Notes: a model not told the origin generated them from the letters alone. A stretch of DNA of 64,000 bases from Rhizobium leguminosarum (GCF_017876795.1 NZ_JAGIOR010000003.1:1-64000), one strand, 5' to 3'. Counted from the first letter of the stretch, positions 56,524 through 64,000 are shown. Made by a program: numbers and translations.

Positions 56524-57178
56524 GCACGATGCCTCCATCCCGGATGTCGATGATGCGATCGGCCTGTTCGGCGAGCGCGTTGCTATGCGTGACGATGAGG
56601 ACGGCCGTGCCGTCCCGGCAGATTTTAATGAGGTGATCGATAATGCGCTGTTCCGTTATTGCGTCGACCTCTGCGGTCGGCTCGTCGCAGAGTAGGATCG
56701 ACGGCTTTGCTGCGAGCGCGGTAGCTAGGCCGGCGCGCGCGGCCTCACCGCCCGAAAGGTGAGCAGGCAACACGTTTGCGAGACCGTCGAGGCCCAAACT
56801 GCCGAGAAGGCGGTCAATTTCACCCCGCCGATCGCAGCCGGCTATCTGCATCTGGAGGCGTATGTTGCCGCGCACCGTCAGATGCTCGAAGAGATTGCCG
56901 GACTGCATGAGCAGGCCGAGATGGCGCGCCCGCAGGCGAGCCCGTTCCGGCTCGGGGCGCCGGGTCATGCGCTCGCCCAGGACCGACACCATACCGCCAT
57001 CGGGCTCGTCGAGGCCCGAAAGACAGGCAAGCAGCGTCGACTTGCCGCTGCCCGACGGGCCTCGCAATGCGGTGAATACCCCGGTATCGAGCATAATCGT
57101 AACACCGCGCAGAGCTACGACCTCGTCATCGCCGCTATGAAAGAACCGGTAGAGCTCGATTGCCTCCAATACTGACAT
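56516..57178 (-). CDS. ABC transporter ATPase of the FtsX-type exporter (first)
   Basis: A 220-residue ATPase. Walker A GPSGSGKS is at 40-47; the signature reads LSGGEAARAGLATAL, and Walker B is SILLCDEPTAEVD. It is clearly of the MacB/LolD class but only moderately like its neighbour, so the two are not a recent duplication. It lies four bases after the small exported-protein gene and overlaps the second ATPase. A complex with two different ATPases and one double FtsX permease is inferred. Confidence 0.88.
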   Translation of the reverse strand: MSVLEAIELYRFFHSGDDEVVALRGVTIMLDTGVFTALRGPSGSGKSTLLACLSGLDEPDGGMVSVLGERMTRRPEPERARLRARHLGLLMQSGNLFEHLTVRGNIRLQMQIAGCDRRGEIDRLLGSLGLDGLANVLPAHLSGGEAARAGLATALAAKPSILLCDEPTAEVDAITEQRIIDHLIKICRDGTAVLIVTHSNALAEQADRIIDIRDGGIVHD

Positions 57179-57182
57179 GCAT

Positions 57183-57752
57183 TCATTTCCATTGGAGTGA
57201 ATTGGAGATCAGCTGCCACTGGTCGACATTGTCCGCACCGGCCGGTGCGGCGAGATCGAGTGTGACTGTCTTGCCGTCCCTGAACACAATAAAGCGCTCG
57301 TGCTCGAGGCGGATCTGTTTGTTCGTGACCGGATTGGTCGCGGAATTCGACAGATAGCTGATGCGAACAGCCGGTCCGGCCGTGAGTTTCACGCCCTTGA
57401 CCGCGGTGACTTTGACGACGTGCGCTGCTTTCTCGAGGTCTGGAATTTCGTTGGACCGGACGGAAGCAACCGTCGGAGCCGTAGTCGCTGCACCAAGGGA
57501 CGCATCTATCTCATCGTATTTGTCTGAAAACCGAACGCTGTGGTCGCGCGCTGTTCGCGACCATCCCTCAGGCACTTTCAGGCTGAACCCATCCGAGGCG
57601 TCATAGGTCACGAAGACCTGGTCGTCGGGAATGTCGCCCGGTGGGTTCTTCTCAGGCGCAACCAATTTCTCCTGTGCCGAAGCGGGCACAAGCGTCCCGA
57701 AGGGAACGATGAGTAGCACGGCTAATGCGGCAACGATTCGGAGAACGATCAT
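57183..57752 (-). CDS. Exported protein of unknown function at the head of the exporter operon
   Basis: A 189-residue protein with a signal peptide (VLRIVAALAVLLIVPFGTLV, cut after ASA) and a mature beta-rich domain (QVFVTYDASDGFSLKVPEGW, RLEHERFIVFRDGKTVTLDL). The pattern resembles PsbP/lipocalin-like small envelope proteins, but the family was not recognised. The start at 57752 has an AAGGAG site. It is the first gene of the exporter operon and could be the periplasmic partner of the permease. The divergent two-component genes begin 134 bases upstream. Confidence 0.72.
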   Translation of the reverse strand: MIVLRIVAALAVLLIVPFGTLVPASAQEKLVAPEKNPPGDIPDDQVFVTYDASDGFSLKVPEGWSRTARDHSVRFSDKYDEIDASLGAATTAPTVASVRSNEIPDLEKAAHVVKVTAVKGVKLTAGPAVRISYLSNSATNPVTNKQIRLEHERFIVFRDGKTVTLDLAAPAGADNVDQWQLISNSLQWK

Positions 57753-57787
57753 GACGGGGACTCCTTTGCACTCAAGCAAGGACATAT

Positions 57788-57811
57788 GACGCTCGTAGAA
57801 TTAGGAGCGTC
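57788..57811. promoter_or_regulatory. Inverted repeat between exporter operon and two-component genes
   Basis: GACGCTC (57788-57794) and its complement GAGCGTC (57805-57811) with a 10-bp AT-rich spacer, centred in the divergent intergenic space. It is a candidate response-regulator or autoregulator site. No other evidence was found. Confidence 0.35.
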
Positions 57812-57885
57812 TTAGCTGCAACCCGCCCCACAGGCGGGTCGACAACCGACTTCCGTCTTGGTGGCTGCTCGGTCTACAATGGGGC

Positions 57886-58542
57886 ATGCGTGTACTTGTG
57901 ATCGAAGATGATGCAATGCTCGGCAGGGCCCTCGTACAGGCCCTCGAAGACTCAGGCATGTCGGTTGACTGGGTGCGCGATGGGAGAGCCGGCAACGAGG
58001 CCGTTGTCGTTGGCGGGCACCGTCTCGTGCTGCTAGACCTCGGCTTACCCGGGCGCTCTGGACTGGAAATCCTCCGCTTGCTGCGGACTGCTGGCGACAA
58101 GAGGCCAATCCTGGTCATCACCGCGCGCGACGAACTCGATGATCGCGTCGCAGGGCTCGATCTTGGGGCCGATGACTATTTGGTGAAGCCGTTCGAAGTT
58201 AAGGAACTTCTTGCACGCATGCGCGCGGTCTTGCGACGGCATGGTGGCCAGGCGGTGTCGGTCCTCTATACCAGCGAGATCGAACTCGATCTATCGAGCC
58301 ACCAGGTCACGTATCGCGGCCAGAGCCAAGTGTTGCCGGCGCGCGAATTCGCACTGTTGCACGCTTTCTTAGAGCGTCCTGGAGCCATTCTGTCGCGCAG
58401 CCAGCTTGAAGAGAGACTCTATGGCTGGGGTGAGGAGGTGGAGAGCAACGCCATCGACGTGCTCATCCACTACGTGCGCCGCAAATTTGACAAGGACATC
58501 ATACTCAACGTCCGCGGGGCAGGATGGATGGCTCCCAAGTGA
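57886..58542 (+). CDS. OmpR family response regulator (QseB/PmrA-like)
   Basis: A 218-residue response regulator. The receiver has VIEDDAMLG, the phosphoacceptor Asp51 in LLDLGLPGRSGLE and GADDYLVKPFEVKEL with the switch Lys. The winged-helix domain has LPAREFALLHAFLERPGAIL and NAIDVLIHYVRRKFDK. The gene is divergent from the exporter operon and overlaps the kinase gene by 19 bases, so it probably controls the exporter. A clear AGGAGG is not seen before the ATG. Confidence 0.9.
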   Translation: MRVLVIEDDAMLGRALVQALEDSGMSVDWVRDGRAGNEAVVVGGHRLVLLDLGLPGRSGLEILRLLRTAGDKRPILVITARDELDDRVAGLDLGADDYLVKPFEVKELLARMRAVLRRHGGQAVSVLYTSEIELDLSSHQVTYRGQSQVLPAREFALLHAFLERPGAILSRSQLEERLYGWGEEVESNAIDVLIHYVRRKFDKDIILNVRGAGWMAPK

Positions 58543-59861
58543 GGGATCGGATTTCAATTCGACGCACGGCTTTCATGTGGCTCGCTGGGTTGATGGCGAC
58601 CATTGGCGTCTGCGCGGCGACAACATCGTACTTCCTCGTCAGGGACGAGGCATCCGACTTCCTCGACAATCAGCTTCGGCAGATCGCGCTCTATGTCGGT
58701 GACGCGCCTTCAGCGCCAGCAGTTGGCGCAGATGGCGGTGTGCCGCACGATCCAGAGGACGACTTCGTCATCCAGGCCTGGGATGCGGCTGGGCGGACGT
58801 TGCGACAATCGCATCCCGCCCTTGGTATTCCCCGCCAATCAGCGACCGGGTTTGTCGACATTTCGACCGGCAGTGACAATTGGCGCGTCTACACGCTGGC
58901 CGCGTCGGATCGGACCGTTCAGGTTTCCCAGGATATGAGCGTCCGGCAGGAACTGGCGGCAAATGCAGCGCTCCAGGCGGCGCTTCCGATCATAATTCTG
59001 ATTCCATTGTCATTGCTGACACTGAACGGGATCATTGATCGGATCATGGCCCGTCTCAATCGTTTGGCTGTCGCCGTCGCCTCCCGCGACACGACGGTGG
59101 ACAGCCCAGTTCCGACCGACGACGTGCCAGCTGAGGTGATTCCCTTTGTGAGTTCAATCAATCTGCTGCTCGCTCGGCTCCGCGCATTGCTAGAACGGCA
59201 GCGGCGGTTTATTTCTGATGCGGCTCATGAATTGCGCACACCGCTCTCGGCACTGCAAATTCAAATCAACAACCTTCGGCACGACGACCGGGATGGCCGA
59301 TTTTCCCAGCGTTTGACCGAGCTCGAAGCCGGAATCGGCAGGGCCACCAGCCTTGTGAGCAAGCTCTTGCGCCTGGCGCGATACGACGCTCTTGAGACCG
59401 CACCCGCGCCGCTGCCGATCGACCTCGTCGAACTCGCGGTAGACACCGTTGCGCGCCTGACCCCGCTCGCCGAGGGCCGGGGGATTGACCTTGGCATCAC
59501 GCGCCGGGACAAGGCTGTCACGATCGGTGCGCTGGCCGATTTCGAAATCATCCTTGAGAATCTGGTCGAGAACGCCGTGCGGTACACGCCACCGAGCGGA
59601 ACCGTCGATGTCGCAGTGCTGGTGGCCGGGCAAGAAGCACGGATCGAGGTCCGCGACACGGGTCCCGGCATCGCGGAAGAAGAGATACCACGCGTTTTTG
59701 AACGGTTCTTCCGGGCTAGGCCGCAGGATAGTGAGGGGAGTGGCCTGGGGCTGGCGATCGCGAAAGCGGCAGCCGAAAGACAAGGCGCGCGGCTAACACT
59801 CGTCATGTGCGAGGATGGGCGCGGTCTTGTCGCATCTCTCATTATTGATTTGTCTCAATGA
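58524..59861 (+). CDS. Sensor histidine kinase (QseC-like)
   Basis: A 445-residue kinase with an N-terminal membrane segment (FMWLAGLMATIGVCAATTSY), a sensor loop of about 120 residues, and a second membrane segment (AALPIIILIPLSLLTLNGII). A HAMP-like linker follows. The H-box is FISDAAHELRTPLSALQIQI with His235 as the phosphorylated residue, then the N-box (LENLVENAVRYTPPSG) and G boxes (VRDTGPGIAEEEI, GLGLAIAKAA). It is translationally coupled to the response regulator. The gene is intact and probably senses the exporter substrate. Confidence 0.9.
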   Translation: MDGSQVRDRISIRRTAFMWLAGLMATIGVCAATTSYFLVRDEASDFLDNQLRQIALYVGDAPSAPAVGADGGVPHDPEDDFVIQAWDAAGRTLRQSHPALGIPRQSATGFVDISTGSDNWRVYTLAASDRTVQVSQDMSVRQELAANAALQAALPIIILIPLSLLTLNGIIDRIMARLNRLAVAVASRDTTVDSPVPTDDVPAEVIPFVSSINLLLARLRALLERQRRFISDAAHELRTPLSALQIQINNLRHDDRDGRFSQRLTELEAGIGRATSLVSKLLRLARYDALETAPAPLPIDLVELAVDTVARLTPLAEGRGIDLGITRRDKAVTIGALADFEIILENLVENAVRYTPPSGTVDVAVLVAGQEARIEVRDTGPGIAEEEIPRVFERFFRARPQDSEGSGLGLAIAKAAAERQGARLTLVMCEDGRGLVASLIIDLSQ

Positions 59862-59897
59862 CGGCGCAGCGCTGGCTCCCATTCCCTGTTCACCAGA

Positions 59898-60116
59898 TAT
59901 CGTTATCGCGGCGACTGGTGCGCGTCAGATCTCAAACGGATCGTCGGCAACCTCGATCTGCTAGACAAACGGGGACGAACGCTAATCAATGGACGGCAAC
60001 AATTATCGCGTCTTCCCGGGCTTTATTTTATCGGCATGCCAGCGAGCATTATTAGGGATATTGGAAGTGCAAAGGTTCAGCTGCGCGCAATCGCGAGAGC
60101 GATCAGGCGTCGATAA
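59898..60116 (+). pseudogene. C-terminal remnant of a flavin oxidoreductase-like gene
   Basis: A frame of 72 codons without a start, just after the kinase gene, reads DLLDKRGRTLINGRQQ, then SRLPGLYFIGMPASIIRDIG and ends AIARAIRRR with TAA (60114-60116). The LPGLYFIGM block followed by a helix is typical of the last part of flavin-containing monooxygenase-like or FAD oxidoreductase proteins. All N-terminal parts are gone. The rest of 59862-60267 shows no gene. Confidence 0.5.
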
Positions 60117-60267
60117 CAGCATGGAATTACAGGTGGCGGCGCCTCAGCTTTCGGAAGCGCCCTGCATATTTGACGAGAAGCAGTCAATAAGCAGGCGATG
60201 ATGAGTGGTTGTTGCCAAGCGCACGCCAGTTGAAGCGGATCGCGCGAAGCCACCTCTGTGTAAATGG

Positions 60268-61089
60268 TCAGACCAGCACGGTGAAGTTGTCAAACGCGAG
60301 CTGCGGAAAGCCTGTGGGCTCTACGTCAGGATGAATATCGAAGCGGACAAAGTCGACTGCTCCGAGGGCTTCCAATGAGATATGCTGGCCGTCGGCAATC
60401 GTGTCTCCATAGACCGTAACAGCCATCTCGCTGACCTTGTTGCCGCCGATATAGCCCTCAAAGGTTACAAGGGCATCGACCCCTTCGTAACCAGGATCGA
60501 AATTGGTTGCGACGTCGACGCCCTCTATCGTGAAGAGCTTGCCGTCAGCGTGATTGAAAAAGGGATTGTAGGGATTGCTGACGACGTACTCGTTGCCGTT
60601 CGCTTCGGCGACCGCCCAGAGATTGCCGTCAAGTTTGTCGCCAAACTTGAAGCCTGCATAGCCCGAGGCGATATCGGGCTGCCCGGGATATTCCCTAGGG
60701 GCATTTTCGAAATCGATAGAGTACAGCCCCTGCGGCGGGGCGTTGACGGCGATGTGGAGGTTGCTGACGTCGGTACCGCCTTTTCCATCGGAGGTCTTGA
60801 ATGAAAAATTCTCCGAAAATACGCCACCAGGCTCAAGGCTTGCCGGGTCGTTGACGTTGTAAGCATAGCTGCCGTTGCTCCAAATCGTCAGCGTTCCGTG
60901 CTCGCCCTCTACCGCAAGATATCCGGGCTCACCGGTTTTGTTGGGGATTCTCATGCCGTTGACGAACTGAACTTGAAGCAGATCCCCATCTGCGTCCGAA
61001 GCGCTTTCGAGGAGGTTGCCTTCGACGGCTTCCGTTGGGGAGTAGTCGTGGATCGACACGCTGGGCACGGTTGGTTTGTGATTTGCCAT
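60268..61089 (-). CDS. VCBS/cadherin-like domain protein
   Basis: A 273-residue acidic protein. It begins with an Ig-like VCBS repeat (AVEGNLLESASDADGDLLQV, NGSYAYNVNDPASLEPGGVF, SFKTSDGKGGTDVSNLHIAV, about residues 15-120) and then carries a second beta-rich domain (SIDFENAPREYPGQPDIASG, YEGVDALVTFEGYIGGNKVS) ending QLAFDNFTVLV. No Sec signal and no glycine/aspartate RTX nonapeptides are seen. Such proteins are often type I secreted, but no secretion genes are nearby. The start at 61089 has a GGGAGG site. The function may be adhesion or carbohydrate binding; unproven. Confidence 0.75.
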   Translation of the reverse strand: MANHKPTVPSVSIHDYSPTEAVEGNLLESASDADGDLLQVQFVNGMRIPNKTGEPGYLAVEGEHGTLTIWSNGSYAYNVNDPASLEPGGVFSENFSFKTSDGKGGTDVSNLHIAVNAPPQGLYSIDFENAPREYPGQPDIASGYAGFKFGDKLDGNLWAVAEANGNEYVVSNPYNPFFNHADGKLFTIEGVDVATNFDPGYEGVDALVTFEGYIGGNKVSEMAVTVYGDTIADGQHISLEALGAVDFVRFDIHPDVEPTGFPQLAFDNFTVLV

Positions 61090-61309
61090 GGCTCGCCTCC
61101 CTGAAGATGAGCGTGGAAAGGATGTCGGGCAGCGACCCCAACGGCCCAAATAAACTTTCTACTTCACTTTGAGTCAAGCAACAAACTACACGCTGCAAGG
61201 GAATCGGGGCGCAGACCGCCGCTGCGATCGCAAACTTGCAGCGATTTTTTTATAGGGTGCGCAACCAGGGGACAGGATCAGGCTTGCAACGTAAATGAAT
61301 GTGGTGCTG

Positions 61310-61392
61310 TTATGACATTGCATTCTGGCATAATGGGTTATTATGGGAATGCCGCGCACCGATGTCGTCAACGGTGACATAAGACGACGACA
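61310..61392 (-). pseudogene. Distal fragment of a decayed transposase gene, beyond the IS5-like element
   Basis: On the minus strand the frame that stops at the IS5-like insertion continues here as SSSYVTVDDIGARHSHNN and ends at TAA (61310-61312). The VTVDD-x-GARH block is the catalytic-domain start typical of this transposase family. The joining bases restore GCCGGTCTAGTGTCG across the insertion point. Confidence 0.6.
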
Positions 61393-61396
61393 CTAG

Positions 61397-62841
61397 CAGG
61401 CTGTTGAAAAACGTCCTGGCGCATCGGCCTTGGTCGTGATTCACTAGCTCTGTTGCGATTTGGAGCTGATGGATGCGCGGCAGCGATGCAAAGACAGGGG
61501 AACTTTTCAGCTATGTCGATTTGGAGGATCGCGTTCGTCGTGATCATCCGCTACGGGCTATCCGGCAAATCGTGAACGAGGCACTCGTTCTGCTGGAACG
61601 AGATTTTGCAGCGCTTTATTCACCGATCGGACGGCCGTCGATCGCGCCTGAAAAGCTTCTTCGAGCCATGCTTTTGCAAGCCTTCTACTCGATCCGCTCT
61701 GAGCGGCTTTTGATGGAGCGGTTGGAATACGACCTTCTTTTCCGCTGGTTCGTCGACATCGGCATTGACGACCCCGCTTGGGACCATTCGGTGTTTTCGA
61801 AGAACCGCGACCGGTTGCTCGATGGTGACATCGCTGCGAAGTTCCTGGGTGCAATCCTTTCTCAGCCCAAGATAAAGCGGCTGCTGTCAACCGACCACTT
61901 CTCTGTCGATGGCACGCTGATCGAAGCCTGGGCGTCGATGAAGAGCTTTAAGCCGAAGGACGGCTCAGGCGAACCGCCATCGGATGGCGGCGGCCGGAAT
62001 GCGCAAGCAGACTTCCATGGTGAAAAGCGTTCCAACGAGACGCATGCTTCAACGACCGACCCGGATGCAAAGCTCTATAGGAAGGGCAAAGGCAAGGAGG
62101 CGAAGCTCTGCTTCATGGGGCATGGGCTGATGGAAAACCGCCATGGCCTGCTGGTCGACGCTTGCCTGACGGAGGCGAGCGGATTTGCCGAACGGGTCGC
62201 GGCTCTTGGGATGATTGAACCCTTTTCCGATCGGCCGCAAGCGATCACGCTGGGTGCCGACAAGGCCTATGACACCAAGGACTTCGTCAAAGACTTGCGG
62301 TCGATGAAGGTAACACCCCATGTGGCGCAGAACATCAACGGGCGCAGCTCAGCCATTGAGGAGGCGTTCGGCTGGATCAAGACTATCGCGGGGCAGGACA
62401 AGACGAAGTTCCGCGGCCGAGACCGCGTCGGATGGGCCTTCACCTTCGCCGCCGCTGCCTATGACTTAGTGAGGTTACCGAAACTGATGGCGGTGTCGTC
62501 ATGAGCGCGGCTTCAAACTGCCGGCTGATTGGTCGCTGGCGGATCGTCGAGGCCGATCTATGGGATCGGGATTATCTCGACCTAGTCGAGCCAGCGGCGA
62601 TCGCCATCGGCCCAAACGGTCGCGGCGAAATCGCCTTCGGCGCAATGCAAGCGGGCCTCGATCTCGGCTATGGCCAATCCATAGTTTCCTTCACTTGGTC
62701 TGGATTTGACGAGATGGACGAAGTCTCGGGCGATGGTCATGCTGAGATACTCGAGGATGGCTCGATCGAGATAACCTTCACCTACCACAATGGCGACGAG
62801 GCCATCCTCAAAGCCAAACCCGAGACTTCTTCAACAGCCTG
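61397..62841 (+). mobile_element. IS5-like insertion sequence with passenger gene
   Basis: About 1.44 kb, ended by inverted repeats AGGCTGTTGAA-type (left from 61395 AGCAGGCTGTTGAA, right mirror at 62832-62845) and flanked by CTAG on both sides (61393-61396, 62842-62845), the likely 4-bp target duplication. It contains a transposase gene and an overlapping small gene. It interrupts an older decayed transposase gene. Confidence 0.85.
61473..62504 (+). CDS. IS5-family transposase
   Basis: A 343-residue DDE transposase. The N-terminal helix region (LEDRVRRDHPLRAIRQIVNE, IGRPSIAPEKLLRAMLLQAF) precedes the catalytic domain with STDHFSVDGTLIEAWASMKS (first Asp), ITLGADKAYDTKDFVKDLRS (second Asp) and SSAIEEAFGWIKTIAGQDKT (Glu). 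The frame is complete. The stop overlaps the ATG of the passenger gene by ATGA. This supports coupled translation. Confidence 0.92.
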   Translation: MRGSDAKTGELFSYVDLEDRVRRDHPLRAIRQIVNEALVLLERDFAALYSPIGRPSIAPEKLLRAMLLQAFYSIRSERLLMERLEYDLLFRWFVDIGIDDPAWDHSVFSKNRDRLLDGDIAAKFLGAILSQPKIKRLLSTDHFSVDGTLIEAWASMKSFKPKDGSGEPPSDGGGRNAQADFHGEKRSNETHASTTDPDAKLYRKGKGKEAKLCFMGHGLMENRHGLLVDACLTEASGFAERVAALGMIEPFSDRPQAITLGADKAYDTKDFVKDLRSMKVTPHVAQNINGRSSAIEEAFGWIKTIAGQDKTKFRGRDRVGWAFTFAAAAYDLVRLPKLMAVSS

Positions 62842-62845
62842 CTAG
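62501..62845 (+). CDS. IS5-associated passenger protein of unknown function
   Basis: A 114-residue soluble acidic protein (SRLIGRWRIVEAD-like start, here NCRLIGRWRIVEADLWDRDY; middle EMDEVSGDGHAEILEDGSIE, TYHNGDEAILKAKPETSSTA). It overlaps the transposase stop, and its last codons and TAG stop lie in the right inverted repeat and the CTAG target, so it belongs to the element and moves with it. The compact beta-rich pattern suggests a small folded protein; no function is recognised. Confidence 0.72.
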   Translation: MSAASNCRLIGRWRIVEADLWDRDYLDLVEPAAIAIGPNGRGEIAFGAMQAGLDLGYGQSIVSFTWSGFDEMDEVSGDGHAEILEDGSIEITFTYHNGDEAILKAKPETSSTAC

Positions 62846-63550
62846 ACCGGCATGCAACACCGCCGCGTCCTCGGCAACAAAGCGATCCAGCTGTCGTGTT
62901 AAAAGTCGTACGATCTGGCGCTTCGAGACATCGAAACCAATGTCATTGAGCAAGGTCGTAAGGCGAGCGGTCGTCACCTGACCACGTGTATGCAGCCGCC
63001 TGATGTTGGTGCCATAGCCACCGTTGATCCCCGCCGGCAAGGGTGCCAGCACCGTCTTTCCATCTGGCGTCACCCAGCATTCGCGACGGTAATGCACCAG
63101 CTCGGCCTTGAGCACCAGGTCGCGAATATAGACGCTTCTGTATCCCTTGAAGCGCGAGCCGGCCGGAGCATCGACGCAGGATATCCTGCCGGCTCACCCG
63201 CTTCACATCCAACTTTGCGCCGCGTGGCTTCTTCTTGCCCGCCAACCTACTGCCAAGTGCAGTATCCGTTGCCTTGTCCATCCCGGAGGAGCGAAACGGT
63301 GGCCGCAGGGGTAAGTTTTTCAGCCGGGCGATCTCGTCGCGCAGAAGCTGGTTCTCGAGTTTCAGGCGGGTGTTCTCCAGGCGAAGGGCAGCGTTTCCTC
63401 GCGCAGCTGGATGTTGTCGGCTTCAAGCTTCTCGAGCAGGCCGCGGCCCAGGCGCAGCGGGCGATCGGTTACCTGTATGACCTGCAGGACCAGCGCGATA
63501 AGGTGGCCGCACAGCTTGTCATTGCAGTCGGCTGTTAACCAGCCGGCTTG
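62846..63550 (-). pseudogene. Proximal part of a decayed IS66-related transposase gene, cut by the IS5-like element
   Basis: Minus-strand pieces in successive frames belong together. The first is LLEKLEADNIQLREE, then a one-base loss near 63398 shifts to LENTRLKLENQLLRDEIARL and RPPFRSSGMDKATDT, KKPRGAKLDVKRVSRQDIL. A second shift near 63175 leads to VDAPAGSRFKGYRSVYIRDL, then LKAELVHYRRECWVTPDGKT, LAPLPAGINGGYG and DIGFDVSKRQIVRLLTRQLD, running into the IS5-like CTAG at 62845. The order is that of IS66-like transposases with an N-terminal coiled coil. At least two frameshifts plus the insertion make it inactive. Confidence 0.7.
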
Positions 63551-63567
63551 CATAAATCGCATGAAAT

Positions 63568-63580
63568 ACGTACTTTACGT
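63568..63580. promoter_or_regulatory. Inverted repeat upstream of the second toxin-antitoxin pair
   Basis: ACGTA-CTT-TACGT (63568-63580) is a perfect 5-bp inverted repeat with a 3-bp centre, 18 bases before the antitoxin ATG. It overlaps the likely promoter and suits antitoxin autoregulation. Confidence 0.45.
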
Positions 63581-63598
63581 GATTGATTGGAGGCACCT

Positions 63599-63844
63599 AT
63601 GAAGCAGTTTTCTTTTTCGGACATGAACAGAGCCTCGGGCGAGATCCTTGAGACCGCCTTGATCGAGCCAGTGTCGCTAACCAAGCGCGGCAAGGAAAAG
63701 CTCGTCATCCTGACGGCGGATCAATATCGTAAGCTCTTGGGGCGCTCCCATACCGCCGCCTACAGCCTTGAGGACGCGCCAGACAGCGTCCACGACGAGT
63801 TGATGAGGGGGATTGATGATCTGCTCGAGGACGGGCATGTTTGA
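63599..63844 (+). CDS. Type II antitoxin, Phd/YefM-like (second pair)
   Basis: An 81-residue protein. MKQFSFSDMNRASGEILETA, then EPVSLTKRGKEKLVILTADQ and YRKLL show the Phd/YefM pattern. The C-terminus (DSVHDELMRGIDDLLEDGHV) would bind the toxin. A TGGAGG site precedes the ATG at 63599. It is not close in sequence to the antitoxin at 32995 beyond the fold pattern, although the toxins are alike. Its end overlaps the toxin ATG by eight bases. Confidence 0.85.
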   Translation: MKQFSFSDMNRASGEILETALIEPVSLTKRGKEKLVILTADQYRKLLGRSHTAAYSLEDAPDSVHDELMRGIDDLLEDGHV

Positions 63845-64000
63845 GGTCGGAGACATCGTCCGTTTCCATTACCTTTGGAAGCGTCAGGCGGATGCCGGCG
63901 AGGAGACGGGACGTAAGGCACGTCCCGTCTGTGTCGTGGTTCGTACCGGTGCTGTTCCAGGTGTCGTCTTCCTGTTTGCCATTACCTCGCAGATGCCGCC
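63837..64000 (+). CDS. PemK/MazF-like toxin (partial, cut by window end)
   Basis: The first 54 codons: FEVGDIVRFHYLWKRQADAG, then GRKARPVCVVVRTG, VVFLFAITSQMP. It aligns with the toxin at 33245 through the same blocks (YLW, RPVCVVV, AIT-Q-P), so both belong to the same toxin family. It starts eight bases inside the antitoxin gene. The rest lies outside the window. Confidence 0.8.
   Translation, partial: MFEVGDIVRFHYLWKRQADAGEETGRKARPVCVVVRTGAVPGVVFLFAITSQMP

Noticed and set aside
60268..61089. RTX toxin or calcium-binding repeats
   Set aside because: No GGxGxDxUx nonapeptide repeats are present in the protein.

Overview
The window looks like a large plasmid (or an accessory chromosomal region) of a fast-growing Rhizobium of the leguminosarum/etli type. 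Coding is high in GC, transport and catabolic operons are dense, two copies of a palindromic intergenic element resembling the Rhizobium RIME1 repeat are present, and many genes have rhizobial-type products. No rRNA, tRNA, CRISPR array or replication origin was seen. The species assignment is an inference.

Region 1 (1-7.2 kb) is a rhamnoside-use locus: a CUT1-type sugar ABC transporter (two permeases and a binding protein) and a GH78 alpha-L-rhamnosidase on the minus strand, a divergent LacI-type regulator with a paired operator between them, and an M24 (Xaa-Pro type) peptidase. Region 2 (7.5-15.8 kb) is an organosulfur operon: an MsuE-type FMN reductase, SfnG dimethylsulfone monooxygenase, a complete branched-chain-type ABC transporter and an SfnB-type acyl-CoA-dehydrogenase-like oxidoreductase, closed by a perfect hairpin. 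Region 3 (15.9-18.8 kb) holds a GH29 alpha-L-fucosidase with its LacI regulator, a RIME-like repeat and a gene remnant.

Region 4 (18.8-26.9 kb) is an RND efflux system: pump and adaptor on minus, then a divergent OmpR/histidine-kinase pair and a NodT/OprM outer-membrane factor on plus. The two outer promoters share a 13-bp motif. Region 5 (26.9-42.9 kb) is a branched-chain amino acid degradation locus. A minus-strand operon (isovaleryl-CoA dehydrogenase, methylcrotonyl-CoA carboxylase beta and alpha, MaoC, CitE-like lyase) lies beside a PemK-like toxin-antitoxin pair and an AraC regulator. A plus-strand operon follows (SDR dehydrogenase, thiolase, acyl-CoA dehydrogenase, the two E1 subunits, E2 and E3 of the branched-chain 2-oxoacid dehydrogenase). 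The gene content resembles the leucine locus of Mycobacterium tuberculosis (Rv2495c-Rv2502c) and has no recognisable HMG-CoA lyase of the usual type.

Region 6 (43-64 kb) is a mosaic. It has a remnant Tad pilus cluster (TadD-like lipoprotein, a coiled-coil membrane protein, an AAA+ ATPase, TadC and half of TadB). The tadB half is fused in frame to the 3' part of an nfeD membrane-protease gene, which is itself split by an IS630-family element. Further on are an orphan nitrate/taurine-type binding protein, a decayed scpB-like gene, a COG4705 membrane protein with two small exported proteins, an FtsX-type ABC exporter with two ATPases and a divergent two-component system, an oxidoreductase remnant, a VCBS/cadherin-like protein, an IS5-like element carrying a passenger gene and inserted into an older decayed transposase gene, and a second PemK-like toxin-antitoxin pair cut by the window end. 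The catabolic half is orderly; the right third shows repeated insertion, deletion and decay.
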